A stretch of DNA of 64,000 nucleotides from Pelomonas paludis (GTDB lineage Bacteria; Pseudomonadota; Gammaproteobacteria; Burkholderiales; Burkholderiaceae_C). The stretch is taken from positions 62,001-126,000 of the forward strand of contig NZ_JBDPZD010000004.1 of assembly GCF_039872745.1 (NCBI RefSeq), given 5' to 3'. Each line of letters begins with the position of its first letter. Positions within the stretch are counted from its first letter, which is position 1. The notes beneath the pieces are model-generated. The model saw only the letters and a list, made by a program, of their open reading frames with translations, did not search any database and was not told the origin of the DNA. Of the stretch, positions 49,488 through 57,129 are shown one piece after another. The translations under genes and the position numbers were made by a program.

Positions 49488-50477
49488 ATGAGCAGCAACG
49501 CGCTCACCTGTGTCGGCATGCGCATCCCGGTTGCGCGGATGCGGAGCATTTATCGGTTGGAGGAGGTCTCGCAGCGGCTGGAGAAGCTGCCGGCGCGGGA
49601 CCACGAGAGCTTGCGGGCCACCTACGAGCGCATGCTCGAAAAAGGCGAGGCGCGCTTCCAGGTCAAGCCCTCGGGGCTGCCGGCGATGGAGTCGCTCTAC
49701 GACGAGCTGCCCAACTTCCACGAGGTGCTGGACGACGTGCGGCGCCAGATTGCGCTGTGCGAGGCCAGCAGCGATGCGCTGGAGATCACGCCGCTGCTGC
49801 TGCTCGGGCCACCGGGCGTGGGCAAGACGCACTTTGCGCGCCAGTTGGCAGAGCTGCTCGGCACGGGCATGGGCTTTGTGTCGATGAGCTCGCTGACCGC
49901 CGGCTGGGTGCTGTCCGGCGCCTCCAGCCAATGGAAGGGCGCGCGGGCCGGCAAGGTCTTCGAGGCCCTGGTGGAGGGCGACTACGCCAACCCGGTGATG
50001 GTCATCGACGAGATCGACAAGGCCGGCGGCGAGGCCGCTTACGACCCGCTAGGCTCGCTCTACAGCCTGCTGGAGCACGACACCGCCAGCAAGTTCATCG
50101 ACGAGTTCGCCGAGGTGCCGGTGGACGCCAGCCAGGTGATCTGGGTGGCGACAGCGAACGATGCGCACGCCATCCCCGAGCCCATCCTCAACCGCGTCAA
50201 CGTCTACGAGGTCAGCGCGCCAGACTTTGAGGCCGCACGCGCCATCGCACGGCGCCTCTACGAGAAGCTGCGCAGCAGCCACGACTGGGGCCGCAGCTTC
50301 GATACCGATCCCACTGACGCCGTTCTCGACCGCATGGCCGAGCTGGCCCCGCGCGAGATGCGCCGCGCCTGGATGACGGCCTTTGGCAATGCCCGGCTGG
50401 CCAAGCGCGCCACCGTCCTCACGGAGGACCTGCCCGCCGCTGGCAGCAAGCGCGGCAAGATCGGCTTCATGCAGTAG
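49488..50477 (+). CDS. AAA+ ATPase resembling the Lon ATPase domain, without protease domain
   Basis: 329 residues from the ATG at 49488 (MSSNALTCVGMRIPVARMRSI). Walker A GPPGVGKT is at 107-114, Walker B 'VMVIDEIDKAGGEAAYDP' has Asp174-Glu175, sensor 1 is 'IWVATANDAHAIPEPILNRV', and sensor 2 is in 'LAPREMRRAWMTAFGNARL'. The segment 'GSLYSLLEHDTASKFIDEFAEVPVDASQVIWVATAN' follows the Lon ATPase pattern closely. Neither the Lon N-terminal substrate domain nor the Ser-Lys protease domain is present. It could be a remodelling ATPase or a partner of a separate protease; this cannot be decided here. It follows the gsp terminator and appears to start a new unit. Confidence 0.85.
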   Translation: MSSNALTCVGMRIPVARMRSIYRLEEVSQRLEKLPARDHESLRATYERMLEKGEARFQVKPSGLPAMESLYDELPNFHEVLDDVRRQIALCEASSDALEITPLLLLGPPGVGKTHFARQLAELLGTGMGFVSMSSLTAGWVLSGASSQWKGARAGKVFEALVEGDYANPVMVIDEIDKAGGEAAYDPLGSLYSLLEHDTASKFIDEFAEVPVDASQVIWVATANDAHAIPEPILNRVNVYEVSAPDFEAARAIARRLYEKLRSSHDWGRSFDTDPTDAVLDRMAELAPREMRRAWMTAFGNARLAKRATVLTEDLPAAGSKRGKIGFMQ

Positions 50478-50520
50478 CTGGCATGCAAGCGGCAGGGGCA
50501 GGCAGCGCCACAATCGCGCC

Positions 50521-51414
50521 ATGCCCGCCACCCTGCACGGTCAACTCGTCGTCGCCATCTCGTCCCGCGCGCTGTTCGACTTTGAAGCCGAGAACGAGGT
50601 CTTTGAAGCCGGCGACGATCGCGCCTACATGGCCCTGCAGCAGGCCCGGCTCGACGAGCCTGCGCCGCCCGGCGTGGCCTTCTCGTTGGTGAAGAAGCTG
50701 CTGGCCTTCAATGCCGACGGCGAGAAGCGCGTCGAGGTGGTGGTGCTGTCGCGCAATGACCCGATCTCGGGCCTGCGCGTGTTCCGCTCGGCGGCGCATT
50801 ACGCGCTGCCCATCGAGCGCGGCGTGTTCACGCGCGGGCAGTCGCCCTGGCGCTACCTGCGGCCGCTGTCCAGCCAGCTCTTCCTGTCGGCCAACGACGA
50901 CGACGTGCGCCAGGCGCTGGCCGCTGGCGTGGCCGCTGCGCGGGTGATGCCGCTGTCGCGCCAGGCCAGCAGCGCGCACCCGCAGGAGCTGCGCATCGCC
51001 TTTGACGGCGACGCGGTGCTGTTCTCCGACGAGGCGGAGCAAGTCTTCCAGCGCGATGGCCTGCAGGCCTTCCAGGCCCACGAGCAGGCACGCGCACACC
51101 AGCCGCTGCCGGCCGGCCCTTTCAAGCCCGTGCTGGAGGCGCTGCGCCGCCTGCAGGCCGCCACGCGCAGTGGCATGCGCGTGCGCACCGCCCTCGTCAC
51201 GGCGCGCAGCGCACCTGCGCACGAGAGGGCCATCCGCACGCTGATGAACTGGCAGATCGAGGTGGACGAAGCCATGTTCCTCGGCGGCCTGGCCAAGGGC
51301 GAGTTCCTGCGCGAGTTTGAGCCTGACTTTTTCTTCGACGACCAGGCCGGCCATGTGGCCAGCGCGGCTGCGCATGTGCCGGCAGGCCAAGTGGCGGCAG
51401 GCGTGGCGAGCTGA
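50521..51414 (+). CDS. 5'-nucleotidase (cytosolic NT5C1-like family)
   Basis: 297 residues. 'LVVAISSRALFDFEAENEVFE', 'PPGVAFSLVKKLLAFN' and 'VVVLSRNDPISGLRVFRSAAHY' match the bacterial relatives of cytosolic 5'-nucleotidase I. The HAD-type acidic motif is 'IAFDGDAVLFSDEAE' (D-x-D), and 'LVTARSAPAHERAIRTL' plus 'EFEPDFFFDDQAGH' fit motifs II-III. It would dephosphorylate nucleoside monophosphates (AMP/IMP in known members) in the cytoplasm. It begins 43 bases after the AAA+ gene and may be co-transcribed. Confidence 0.88.
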   Translation: MPATLHGQLVVAISSRALFDFEAENEVFEAGDDRAYMALQQARLDEPAPPGVAFSLVKKLLAFNADGEKRVEVVVLSRNDPISGLRVFRSAAHYALPIERGVFTRGQSPWRYLRPLSSQLFLSANDDDVRQALAAGVAAARVMPLSRQASSAHPQELRIAFDGDAVLFSDEAEQVFQRDGLQAFQAHEQARAHQPLPAGPFKPVLEALRRLQAATRSGMRVRTALVTARSAPAHERAIRTLMNWQIEVDEAMFLGGLAKGEFLREFEPDFFFDDQAGHVASAAAHVPAGQVAAGVAS

Positions 51415-51528
51415 ACACGCACACGGGTGCTTTCGCGGATTGCCCTGGCGCGCACTTGCGCCGAGAGTTGCAAAGGTCGCGCCGCAGCACCGCCAGCCCC
51501 GCGCCGCCGACTTGCCCTGGAGGGGCCG

Positions 51529-52443
51529 ATGACCTCACCCAACCGCAGACAGCTGCTCCTGGCGGGCCTGTCCGGAACCAGCCTCAATGCGGGCGCCAGC
51601 AGCCCGCAGCAGGTGATCTACCCGGCACCCGAGACCCCGCAGGACTCGCGCGCTGACGACCTCGTCGTGCTGCTGCGCGCGGCGCTGGAGCGCACGCTGC
51701 CCACGCACGGGCCCTACCGCCTGGCGCCGGCCACGCAGTTCATGACCTTGACGCGTGTGCTGCGCGAGCTGCGGCCCAATGGCCTGGCCACGGTGGGCTG
51801 GGTATCGCCGGTGATCCAGGAGTACGCGCAGCTGCTGCCCATCAAGGTGGACACGCGCCGTGGCCTGCTGGGCCTGCGGCTGCTGCTCATCAAGGGCTCG
51901 CGGCAGGCCGAGTTCGACCGCGTGCGCGCGCTGGCTGACCTGCGCCGCTTCAGCCTGGGCCAGGAGGTGAGCTGGCCCGATGCGCGGATGTTCGAGGCGC
52001 TGGGTATCAAGGTGGTGCGCTCAACGCATTACCGCAATATGTTCCGCATGTTGATGGCCGACCGGTTCGACGCTTTCCCGCGTGGCGTGAACGAAGCCTT
52101 TGACGAGCAGCAGGCCCATGTGGCCGAGTTGCCCGACCTGACCGTGGACAAGAGCCTCTTGCTGCACTTTCCGTGGCCTTTCCACTTCGTCGTGGGGCCG
52201 CACAACACGGCGCTGGCCGAGCGCCTGGAGCTGGGCCTGAAGCTGCTGGCCGCCGATGGCAGCTTTGACCGGCACCTGTGGGACTTCCATGGCGACGCCG
52301 TGCGTCGCGCCAAATTGCGCGAGCGCCAGCTGATCTGGCTGGGCCAAGGCCGGCCGGATGGCGCTCAGAGCAAGAGCGACCTGGAGTTCTGGCTGCGCGA
52401 GCCGCCGCCCAAGGACGTGCGGCCGCGCAGCCGCAACGGCTGA
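51529..52443 (+). CDS. Exported solute-binding-like protein (family 3 fold)
   Basis: 304 residues from the ATG at 51529, which has GGAGG at a good distance. The N-terminus 'SPNRRQLLLAGLSGTSLNAGASS' has twin arginines and a short hydrophobic stretch, compatible with Tat or Sec export. The body resembles periplasmic amino-acid-binding folds used outside transport: 'LLRAALERTLPTHGPYRLAPA', 'VSPVIQEYAQLLPIKVDTRRGLLGLRLLLI' and 'LMADRFDAFPRGVNEAFDE'. No permease or ATPase is adjacent, so a transport role is unsupported; a sensory or scavenging role is possible. Its TGA is directly followed by the convergent gene's stop (TGATCA). Confidence 0.7.
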   Translation: MTSPNRRQLLLAGLSGTSLNAGASSPQQVIYPAPETPQDSRADDLVVLLRAALERTLPTHGPYRLAPATQFMTLTRVLRELRPNGLATVGWVSPVIQEYAQLLPIKVDTRRGLLGLRLLLIKGSRQAEFDRVRALADLRRFSLGQEVSWPDARMFEALGIKVVRSTHYRNMFRMLMADRFDAFPRGVNEAFDEQQAHVAELPDLTVDKSLLLHFPWPFHFVVGPHNTALAERLELGLKLLAADGSFDRHLWDFHGDAVRRAKLRERQLIWLGQGRPDGAQSKSDLEFWLREPPPKDVRPRSRNG

Positions 52444-54672
52444 TCAGCGCGGCTCGCTGGCCGCCGATGCCGCCGATGCCGCGGGTGAGGCGGACTCGGC
52501 GGTGGCTGCCGCGCCGATGCGCGCCAGTGCGGCGTCGCCAGTGAACTCCTCGTAGAACCAGTCCTCACCCACCTGGGTGAGCCCGGCGGCAGGCGGGGCC
52601 AACGGGTCGGTCGGGATGCCCTTGAGCGCCTCACGCATCGTTGCCACCCAGACGGGCAAGGCCAGGCCACCGCCGGTCTCGCGTTCGCCCAGCGATTTGG
52701 GCGTGGGGTAGCCAATCCAAACGGCCCCCACGCGCGAGCGCTGGAAGCCGACGAACCAGGCGTCGACGGCGTCATTGGTAGTACCGGTTTTGCCGTACAG
52801 GTCCCAGCGGCCCAGCATCTGGCTGGCGCGCGCGCCGGTGCCGTCGCGCATCACACCCGACAGCAATTGCGCCGTCATGAAGGCGTTGCGCTCGCTGACA
52901 GCCTCCTTGGGCTCGGGCGGGGCCTCGGCCTTCCAGATCGTGATGCCTTGGGCGTCTTCGATGCGCTCGATCAGCCGCGTGGCGGCGATGCGGCCGCCAT
53001 TGGCAAAGGCGCCATAGGCCCGCGCCATCTGCAGCGGCGTGGCGGCGCCGGTGCCCAGGGCCAGCGTGAGGTTGAGCGGCTGGCGCTCTTCCTCAAGCTC
53101 GAAGCGCGCGGCCCAGGCGCGTGCGCGCTGCGGCCCGATCTCCTGCACCAGGCGGATGGTCACCATGTTCTTGGAACGCGCCAACGCCTCGCGCAGCGAG
53201 AGGCTCTCCTCGTACCTGCCGTCGTAGTTGCGCGGCGCCCAGTCGCCGATCTCGATGGGCTGGTCACTCACCTGGGTGCCGGCCCAGGCGCCCTGCTCGA
53301 TCAAGGCCGAGTAGACCAAGGGCTTGAAGGCCGAGCCCGGCTGGCGGTAGGCCTGGGTGGCGTGGTTGTACTGGTTGCGCGTGAAGTCAAAGCCGCCCAC
53401 CAGCGCGCGGATCTGGCCGCTGCTGGGGTCGAGCGTGACGACGGCGCCCTCGGCCTCGGGCACCTGCCCGAGCGCCCAGCCAGCGCCCTGTGGCAGCAGG
53501 CGCACCACCGCGCCGCGCTGCAGTTTGGCCAGGGGCCGCGCAGCGCTGCCCTTGAGCGTCACGGCCTGGCCATCGCTCAGCGCCAGCTCGGCGGCATCAG
53601 GGCCCTGTACTTTCAGCAAGACTGCGGTGCGCAGTTCACCCAGGTCGGGCCACTGCGCAAAGGCGCGGTCCAGCTCGTCGTCAAAGCCTTCGGCGGGCAG
53701 CTCGACGCGCCCTTCAGGGCCCCGGTAGGGCTGGCGGCGCTCCAGGTCGAAGAGGGCATGGCGCAGCGCCTGCTGGGCAGCCTCTTGCTCGGCCGCGTAG
53801 AGCGTGGTCGTGACCTGCAGGCCGCGCTCGTAGGACTCGGGCCCAAAGCGCGCCACCACCTCGGCGCGCACCTGCTCCATCGCGTGGTCGGCGATGCTGC
53901 TGAGCCGGCCCACGCGGCGCAGCTGCAGTGGCGCGGCCTTGGCGGCGTCGGCCTGCTCCTGGGTGATCTGGCCCACGGCCACCAAGCGCGCCAGCACCAC
54001 GGCCTGGCGCTTCTTGGCACGCAACAGGCGTGTGTGCGGGTTGTAGCCGGCGGGGTTCTTGGGCAGGCCGATGAGCAAGGCCATCTCGCCCACGTCCAGC
54101 TCGGACAGCTCCTTGCCAAAGTAGCGCTGCGCGGCAGCGGCAAAGCCATAGGTGCGCCCGCCGAGCCAGATCTGGTTCATGTAGATCTCAAGGATCTCGT
54201 CCTTGCTCAGGGTCTGCTCGATCTTGTAGGCCAGCACGGCCTCGGTGATCTTGCGGCTCCAGGTCTGCGCCTTGGTCAGGTACATGTCGCGCGCCAGCTG
54301 CTGGGTCAGCGTGGAGCCGCCGTGCAGGGGGCCGCTGTGGGTCAGGTTGCGCACCGCGGCGCGCAGGATGCCGCCGAGGTCGATGCCGGGGTGGGTCCAG
54401 AAGTCGGCGTCCTCCACGGCCACCAGGGCGTCGCGCATGGGCTTGGGGATGTCGGCAATCGGTACCAGCTTGCGGCGCTCCGCGCCGAACTCGCCCAGCA
54501 GCTGCCCATCGGCCGCCAGGATGCGCAGCGGCAGCTTGGGCTGGTAGTCGGTCAGGCGGTCGAGCGAGGGCAGCTGCCACCAGATGAGCAAAGCCACGAT
54601 CAAGCCCAGCAACAGCAGTCCCGCCGGGATGCCCACCCACAGCGCCTTGCGGCGCGACACGTTGAATTTCAT
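52444..54672 (-). CDS. Second class A penicillin-binding protein (PBP1A family)
   Basis: 742 residues. A short cytoplasmic N-terminus and one membrane helix (about 11-33) precede the GT51 domain with catalytic Glu87 in 'VEDADFWTHPG' and 'GGSTLTQQLARDMYLTKAQ'. The transpeptidase domain has SxxK in 'QPGSAFKPLVYS', SxN in 'ARSKNMVTIRL' and KTG in 'DLYGKTGTTNDAVDAWF'. The tail is alanine/serine-rich. It is a paralogue of the mrcA product at 24.6-27.0 kb and shares the 'LTDYQPKLPLRIL' start, but is shorter. Two PBP1A enzymes may divide growth and stress roles; this is inference. Confidence 0.94.
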   Translation of the reverse strand: MKFNVSRRKALWVGIPAGLLLLGLIVALLIWWQLPSLDRLTDYQPKLPLRILAADGQLLGEFGAERRKLVPIADIPKPMRDALVAVEDADFWTHPGIDLGGILRAAVRNLTHSGPLHGGSTLTQQLARDMYLTKAQTWSRKITEAVLAYKIEQTLSKDEILEIYMNQIWLGGRTYGFAAAAQRYFGKELSELDVGEMALLIGLPKNPAGYNPHTRLLRAKKRQAVVLARLVAVGQITQEQADAAKAAPLQLRRVGRLSSIADHAMEQVRAEVVARFGPESYERGLQVTTTLYAAEQEAAQQALRHALFDLERRQPYRGPEGRVELPAEGFDDELDRAFAQWPDLGELRTAVLLKVQGPDAAELALSDGQAVTLKGSAARPLAKLQRGAVVRLLPQGAGWALGQVPEAEGAVVTLDPSSGQIRALVGGFDFTRNQYNHATQAYRQPGSAFKPLVYSALIEQGAWAGTQVSDQPIEIGDWAPRNYDGRYEESLSLREALARSKNMVTIRLVQEIGPQRARAWAARFELEEERQPLNLTLALGTGAATPLQMARAYGAFANGGRIAATRLIERIEDAQGITIWKAEAPPEPKEAVSERNAFMTAQLLSGVMRDGTGARASQMLGRWDLYGKTGTTNDAVDAWFVGFQRSRVGAVWIGYPTPKSLGERETGGGLALPVWVATMREALKGIPTDPLAPPAAGLTQVGEDWFYEEFTGDAALARIGAAATAESASPAASAASAASEPR

Positions 54673-54693
54673 CCGCGCATTATGGGAAGCCGT

Positions 54694-55536
54694 TCAGCCC
54701 AGGCCGCGCAGGCTGAACAGCTCGGCTGCATTCCCCCAGGCGATGCGCTGCGCTGCTTCTTGCGGCAGGTCGCCCAGCCAGTGGCGGTAGTCGGCAAAGA
54801 GCGCCTCGTAGTGTTGCCAGCGCTGGGTGATCCAGGTGTCGGAGCCGATCAGGAAGCGGCCCGCATGCTGGGTCAGCAGCGCGCGCCAGTCGTCGCTGAG
54901 GCGGCCGTCCACCGTCAGGCCGGGGCGGTAGGACAGCTCACCGCGCAGGCCAGGGTGCTTGTCGAACAAGGCGCGCACGCGCCGCACGGGCTCGCCGCCA
55001 ATGCCGGTGTGGGCCCAGATGAGGGCCGCGCCGGGGGCGTGGCCCAGCAGGCGGTCCACCGCCACGGCGTCCACATGCGCAAGCACGCACAGGCCGCGCT
55101 CGCGGGCCAGCTTCATCAGCGCAATGGCCGTCGGCCCATCGGCGTTGGCGCTGTCGTAGAGATGAAACTCGCCCAGGCCGCGAAAGGGGCCGGCCGGGCT
55201 GCCGGCCTGGAGCAGATCCAGCACCATGCGGCGGATGCTGTCGTCGACGAACCAGCTGTCGTAGTCAGCCCGGTTGCGGTAGAGGCGGATGAAGGGCACC
55301 CACTGCGCGCCAGGCGTGGCCACCAGGCGCAGCGTGCCGTCGTTGGGGCGGCTGTTGACGAGCGCGCCCTGTACGCCCGCCCGCTTCATGCGCGCCAGCA
55401 CATCCTCCGGCGGGTGGGGCTGCTGGGCGTCGTCGTTGTAGTGCAGGTGGGCGTCGAAGACGGGCCCGCTGTAGGCGCCCGCCGCACGCACCGGCCAAGG
55501 CAGCCCAGCCGCCAACAAAGCACGCCGCTTCAGCAT
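54694..55536 (-). CDS. Exported amidohydrolase-type TIM-barrel protein
   Basis: 280 residues from the ATG at 55536 (MLKRRALLAAGLPWPVRAAG), giving a short signal with paired arginines; a longer in-frame start at 55605 lacks a plausible leader. The barrel shows the metal-binding 'FDAHLHYND' after strand 1, 'VLAHVDAVAV' and 'LIWAHTGIGG' in the middle, and 'FLIGSDTWIT' with the late Asp. The pattern is that of amidohydrolase-2 family proteins. Substrate unknown. It lies 21 bases upstream of the PBP gene in the same direction, so they may be co-transcribed. Confidence 0.8.
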   Translation of the reverse strand: MLKRRALLAAGLPWPVRAAGAYSGPVFDAHLHYNDDAQQPHPPEDVLARMKRAGVQGALVNSRPNDGTLRLVATPGAQWVPFIRLYRNRADYDSWFVDDSIRRMVLDLLQAGSPAGPFRGLGEFHLYDSANADGPTAIALMKLARERGLCVLAHVDAVAVDRLLGHAPGAALIWAHTGIGGEPVRRVRALFDKHPGLRGELSYRPGLTVDGRLSDDWRALLTQHAGRFLIGSDTWITQRWQHYEALFADYRHWLGDLPQEAAQRIAWGNAAELFSLRGLG

Positions 55537-55576
55537 CAGACAGCCCTCTTCAAGAACGGGATGAGGGCGATTTTGC

Positions 55577-56431
55577 CTAGCCGCCCAATCGCTCTTGCGC
55601 GGCAATGATGCGGCTCACGCGCGAGACCGAGAGGCCGGCCTCGCCGGCCAGGCTGGTCATGGACAGGCCGCCTTCAAAGTGCGCGGCAAAGAGGGCTTCG
55701 GCCCGATCCGGGTAGCGCGCGCACCAGGCCCGCCACTGCGTGCGAACCGATCGTGCCGAGGGCTCTGGAGGCGCGCCCGCAGCCGCACGCCGCATGCGTT
55801 CCACAAAGGCCGCATCGCCCAGGAAGATCTGCCGCCGCAAGCGCCCGGTCCACGGGTCAAAGCCGGGATCGCGCTCCAACAGCTCAAGGTAACGGGTGGC
55901 GGCACGGCGGTGGTCCTGCGCCGTGCGTGCCGGGCGGCCGAGCAGATGGCCGTGCAGCCCGTCCACGTCCAGCCACGCAGGGGCTGGCACCTGGCCCAGA
56001 TGCGCCGGCAGGCTGGAATGCGGCCAGGCGGCCACGCGCTTGACCAGGCCGGCTTGCCTGGGCGCCAGCTCCACCGCGCGGCAGGCATCGAGGAGATGGG
56101 CCTCGCGGTCCACCAGCACGGCACGGAAGCGCCCCTGAAAGAGCGCCCCACCCGCACCGTGCCGGCGCTGGTGGTTCTGGGTGTAGACGCCGATCACATG
56201 CCGCATCAGCCGCGAGAGATTGGCCTGCCGCGTGAACAGCAGCAGCTCATAGCGCGTTGGCAGCAGGCTGTAGGCCAGCACCTGGGCGTCAAAGCGCCGC
56301 ATGGCCTGGGCCAGGATGCCCTGCAGGGCGAGCGCATCCTCACCATCACGGAAGGCAACGCTGCCTTCGGGACAATGCGAGCTGACGAAATAGACCGCGC
56401 CAGCGACTTCAAGGCGGAGGGGTCGGGCCAT
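55577..56431 (-). CDS. RAYT-like protein lacking the HUH motif, with C-terminal helix-turn-helix
   Basis: 284 residues. The N-terminus 'MARPLRLEVAGAVYFVSSHC' and the later 'GALFQGRFRAVLVDREAHLLDACRAVEL' align with REP-associated Y1 transposases such as the one at 13.2-13.9 kb. But the metal-binding H-F-H at residues 60-62 of that protein is here R-Y-E (LLPTRYELLLF), so catalysis should be lost; the aligned Tyr (Tyr83) remains. A C-terminal extension contains 'MTSLAGEAGLSVSRVSRIIAAQE', a good helix-turn-helix. No REP-like hairpin is visible nearby. It looks intact as a reading frame, suggesting a domesticated DNA-binding protein rather than a decaying gene. Confidence 0.8.
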   Translation of the reverse strand: MARPLRLEVAGAVYFVSSHCPEGSVAFRDGEDALALQGILAQAMRRFDAQVLAYSLLPTRYELLLFTRQANLSRLMRHVIGVYTQNHQRRHGAGGALFQGRFRAVLVDREAHLLDACRAVELAPRQAGLVKRVAAWPHSSLPAHLGQVPAPAWLDVDGLHGHLLGRPARTAQDHRRAATRYLELLERDPGFDPWTGRLRRQIFLGDAAFVERMRRAAAGAPPEPSARSVRTQWRAWCARYPDRAEALFAAHFEGGLSMTSLAGEAGLSVSRVSRIIAAQERLGG

Positions 56432-56541
56432 GCCCCAAGGTAGGCTCGGTCACCCTGTCCTTTCAAGCAAACCGTTACGTCGCCTGCAGCTGGCGCGATG
56501 AAAACTCACGAAAACGACGCCCAAACCACAAAGCACCGGCC

Positions 56542-57129
56542 ATGAACTACCCGCACTATCAGCCTGACTCCGACCACCGCCCGCTCACCGACGCCGAGCT
56601 CGAACAGCTGGACGACGCCCTGGCCGCCACGGGCCGCGAGGAGGCGCTCAACGTCGAGGCGCTGGACGGCTTCCTGGCCGCCCTGCTGCTCTCGCCCGTG
56701 CCCCTGCCCGCAAGACCTGGTGCCGACTGGCTGCCCGCCATCTGGGGCGGTGATGAGCCCGCCCCTTTTGCCAGCGGCAAGCAGGGCAAGCGCGTGGTGA
56801 TGTGGGTGCTGCGCCATTTGCAGTCCATCGACAACGCCTGGCGCCACATGCCCGAGGCCTGGGAGCCGATCTACTCGGTGGCAGAGACGGACGAGGGCGA
56901 GTGGGTGGACGCGCAGGACTGGGCCGCTGGCTTCCTGCGCGGCGTGGCCGTGGACGAAGCCGCCTGGGCACCCCGCTTTGAGTCGGGGCCGGCCGCCGCA
57001 GCGCTGCAATCGCTGGCCCAGCTGGGTGCCGAAGAGGCCGATGCGCTGCCCATGGAAGACATCGACCGCCTGAGCCGCGCGCTGCCGGAGGCGGTGCTGC
57101 AGTGGCGGGCGATCTGGATGGGGGCCTAG
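56542..57129 (+). CDS. UPF0149 (YecA/YgfB-type) family protein
   Basis: 195 residues. 'PLTDAELEQLDDALAATGREEALNVEALDGFLAALLLSPVPLPA' is the usual start of the UPF0149 domain, and 'WVDAQDWAAGFLRGV' and 'ALQSLAQLGAE' follow. There is no C-terminal SEC-C zinc motif, which some family members carry. The protein is all-helical and probably cytoplasmic; function is not established. Its TAG stop overlaps the convergent chemoreceptor gene's stop in a shared CTAG. Confidence 0.85.
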   Translation: MNYPHYQPDSDHRPLTDAELEQLDDALAATGREEALNVEALDGFLAALLLSPVPLPARPGADWLPAIWGGDEPAPFASGKQGKRVVMWVLRHLQSIDNAWRHMPEAWEPIYSVAETDEGEWVDAQDWAAGFLRGVAVDEAAWAPRFESGPAAAALQSLAQLGAEEADALPMEDIDRLSRALPEAVLQWRAIWMGA

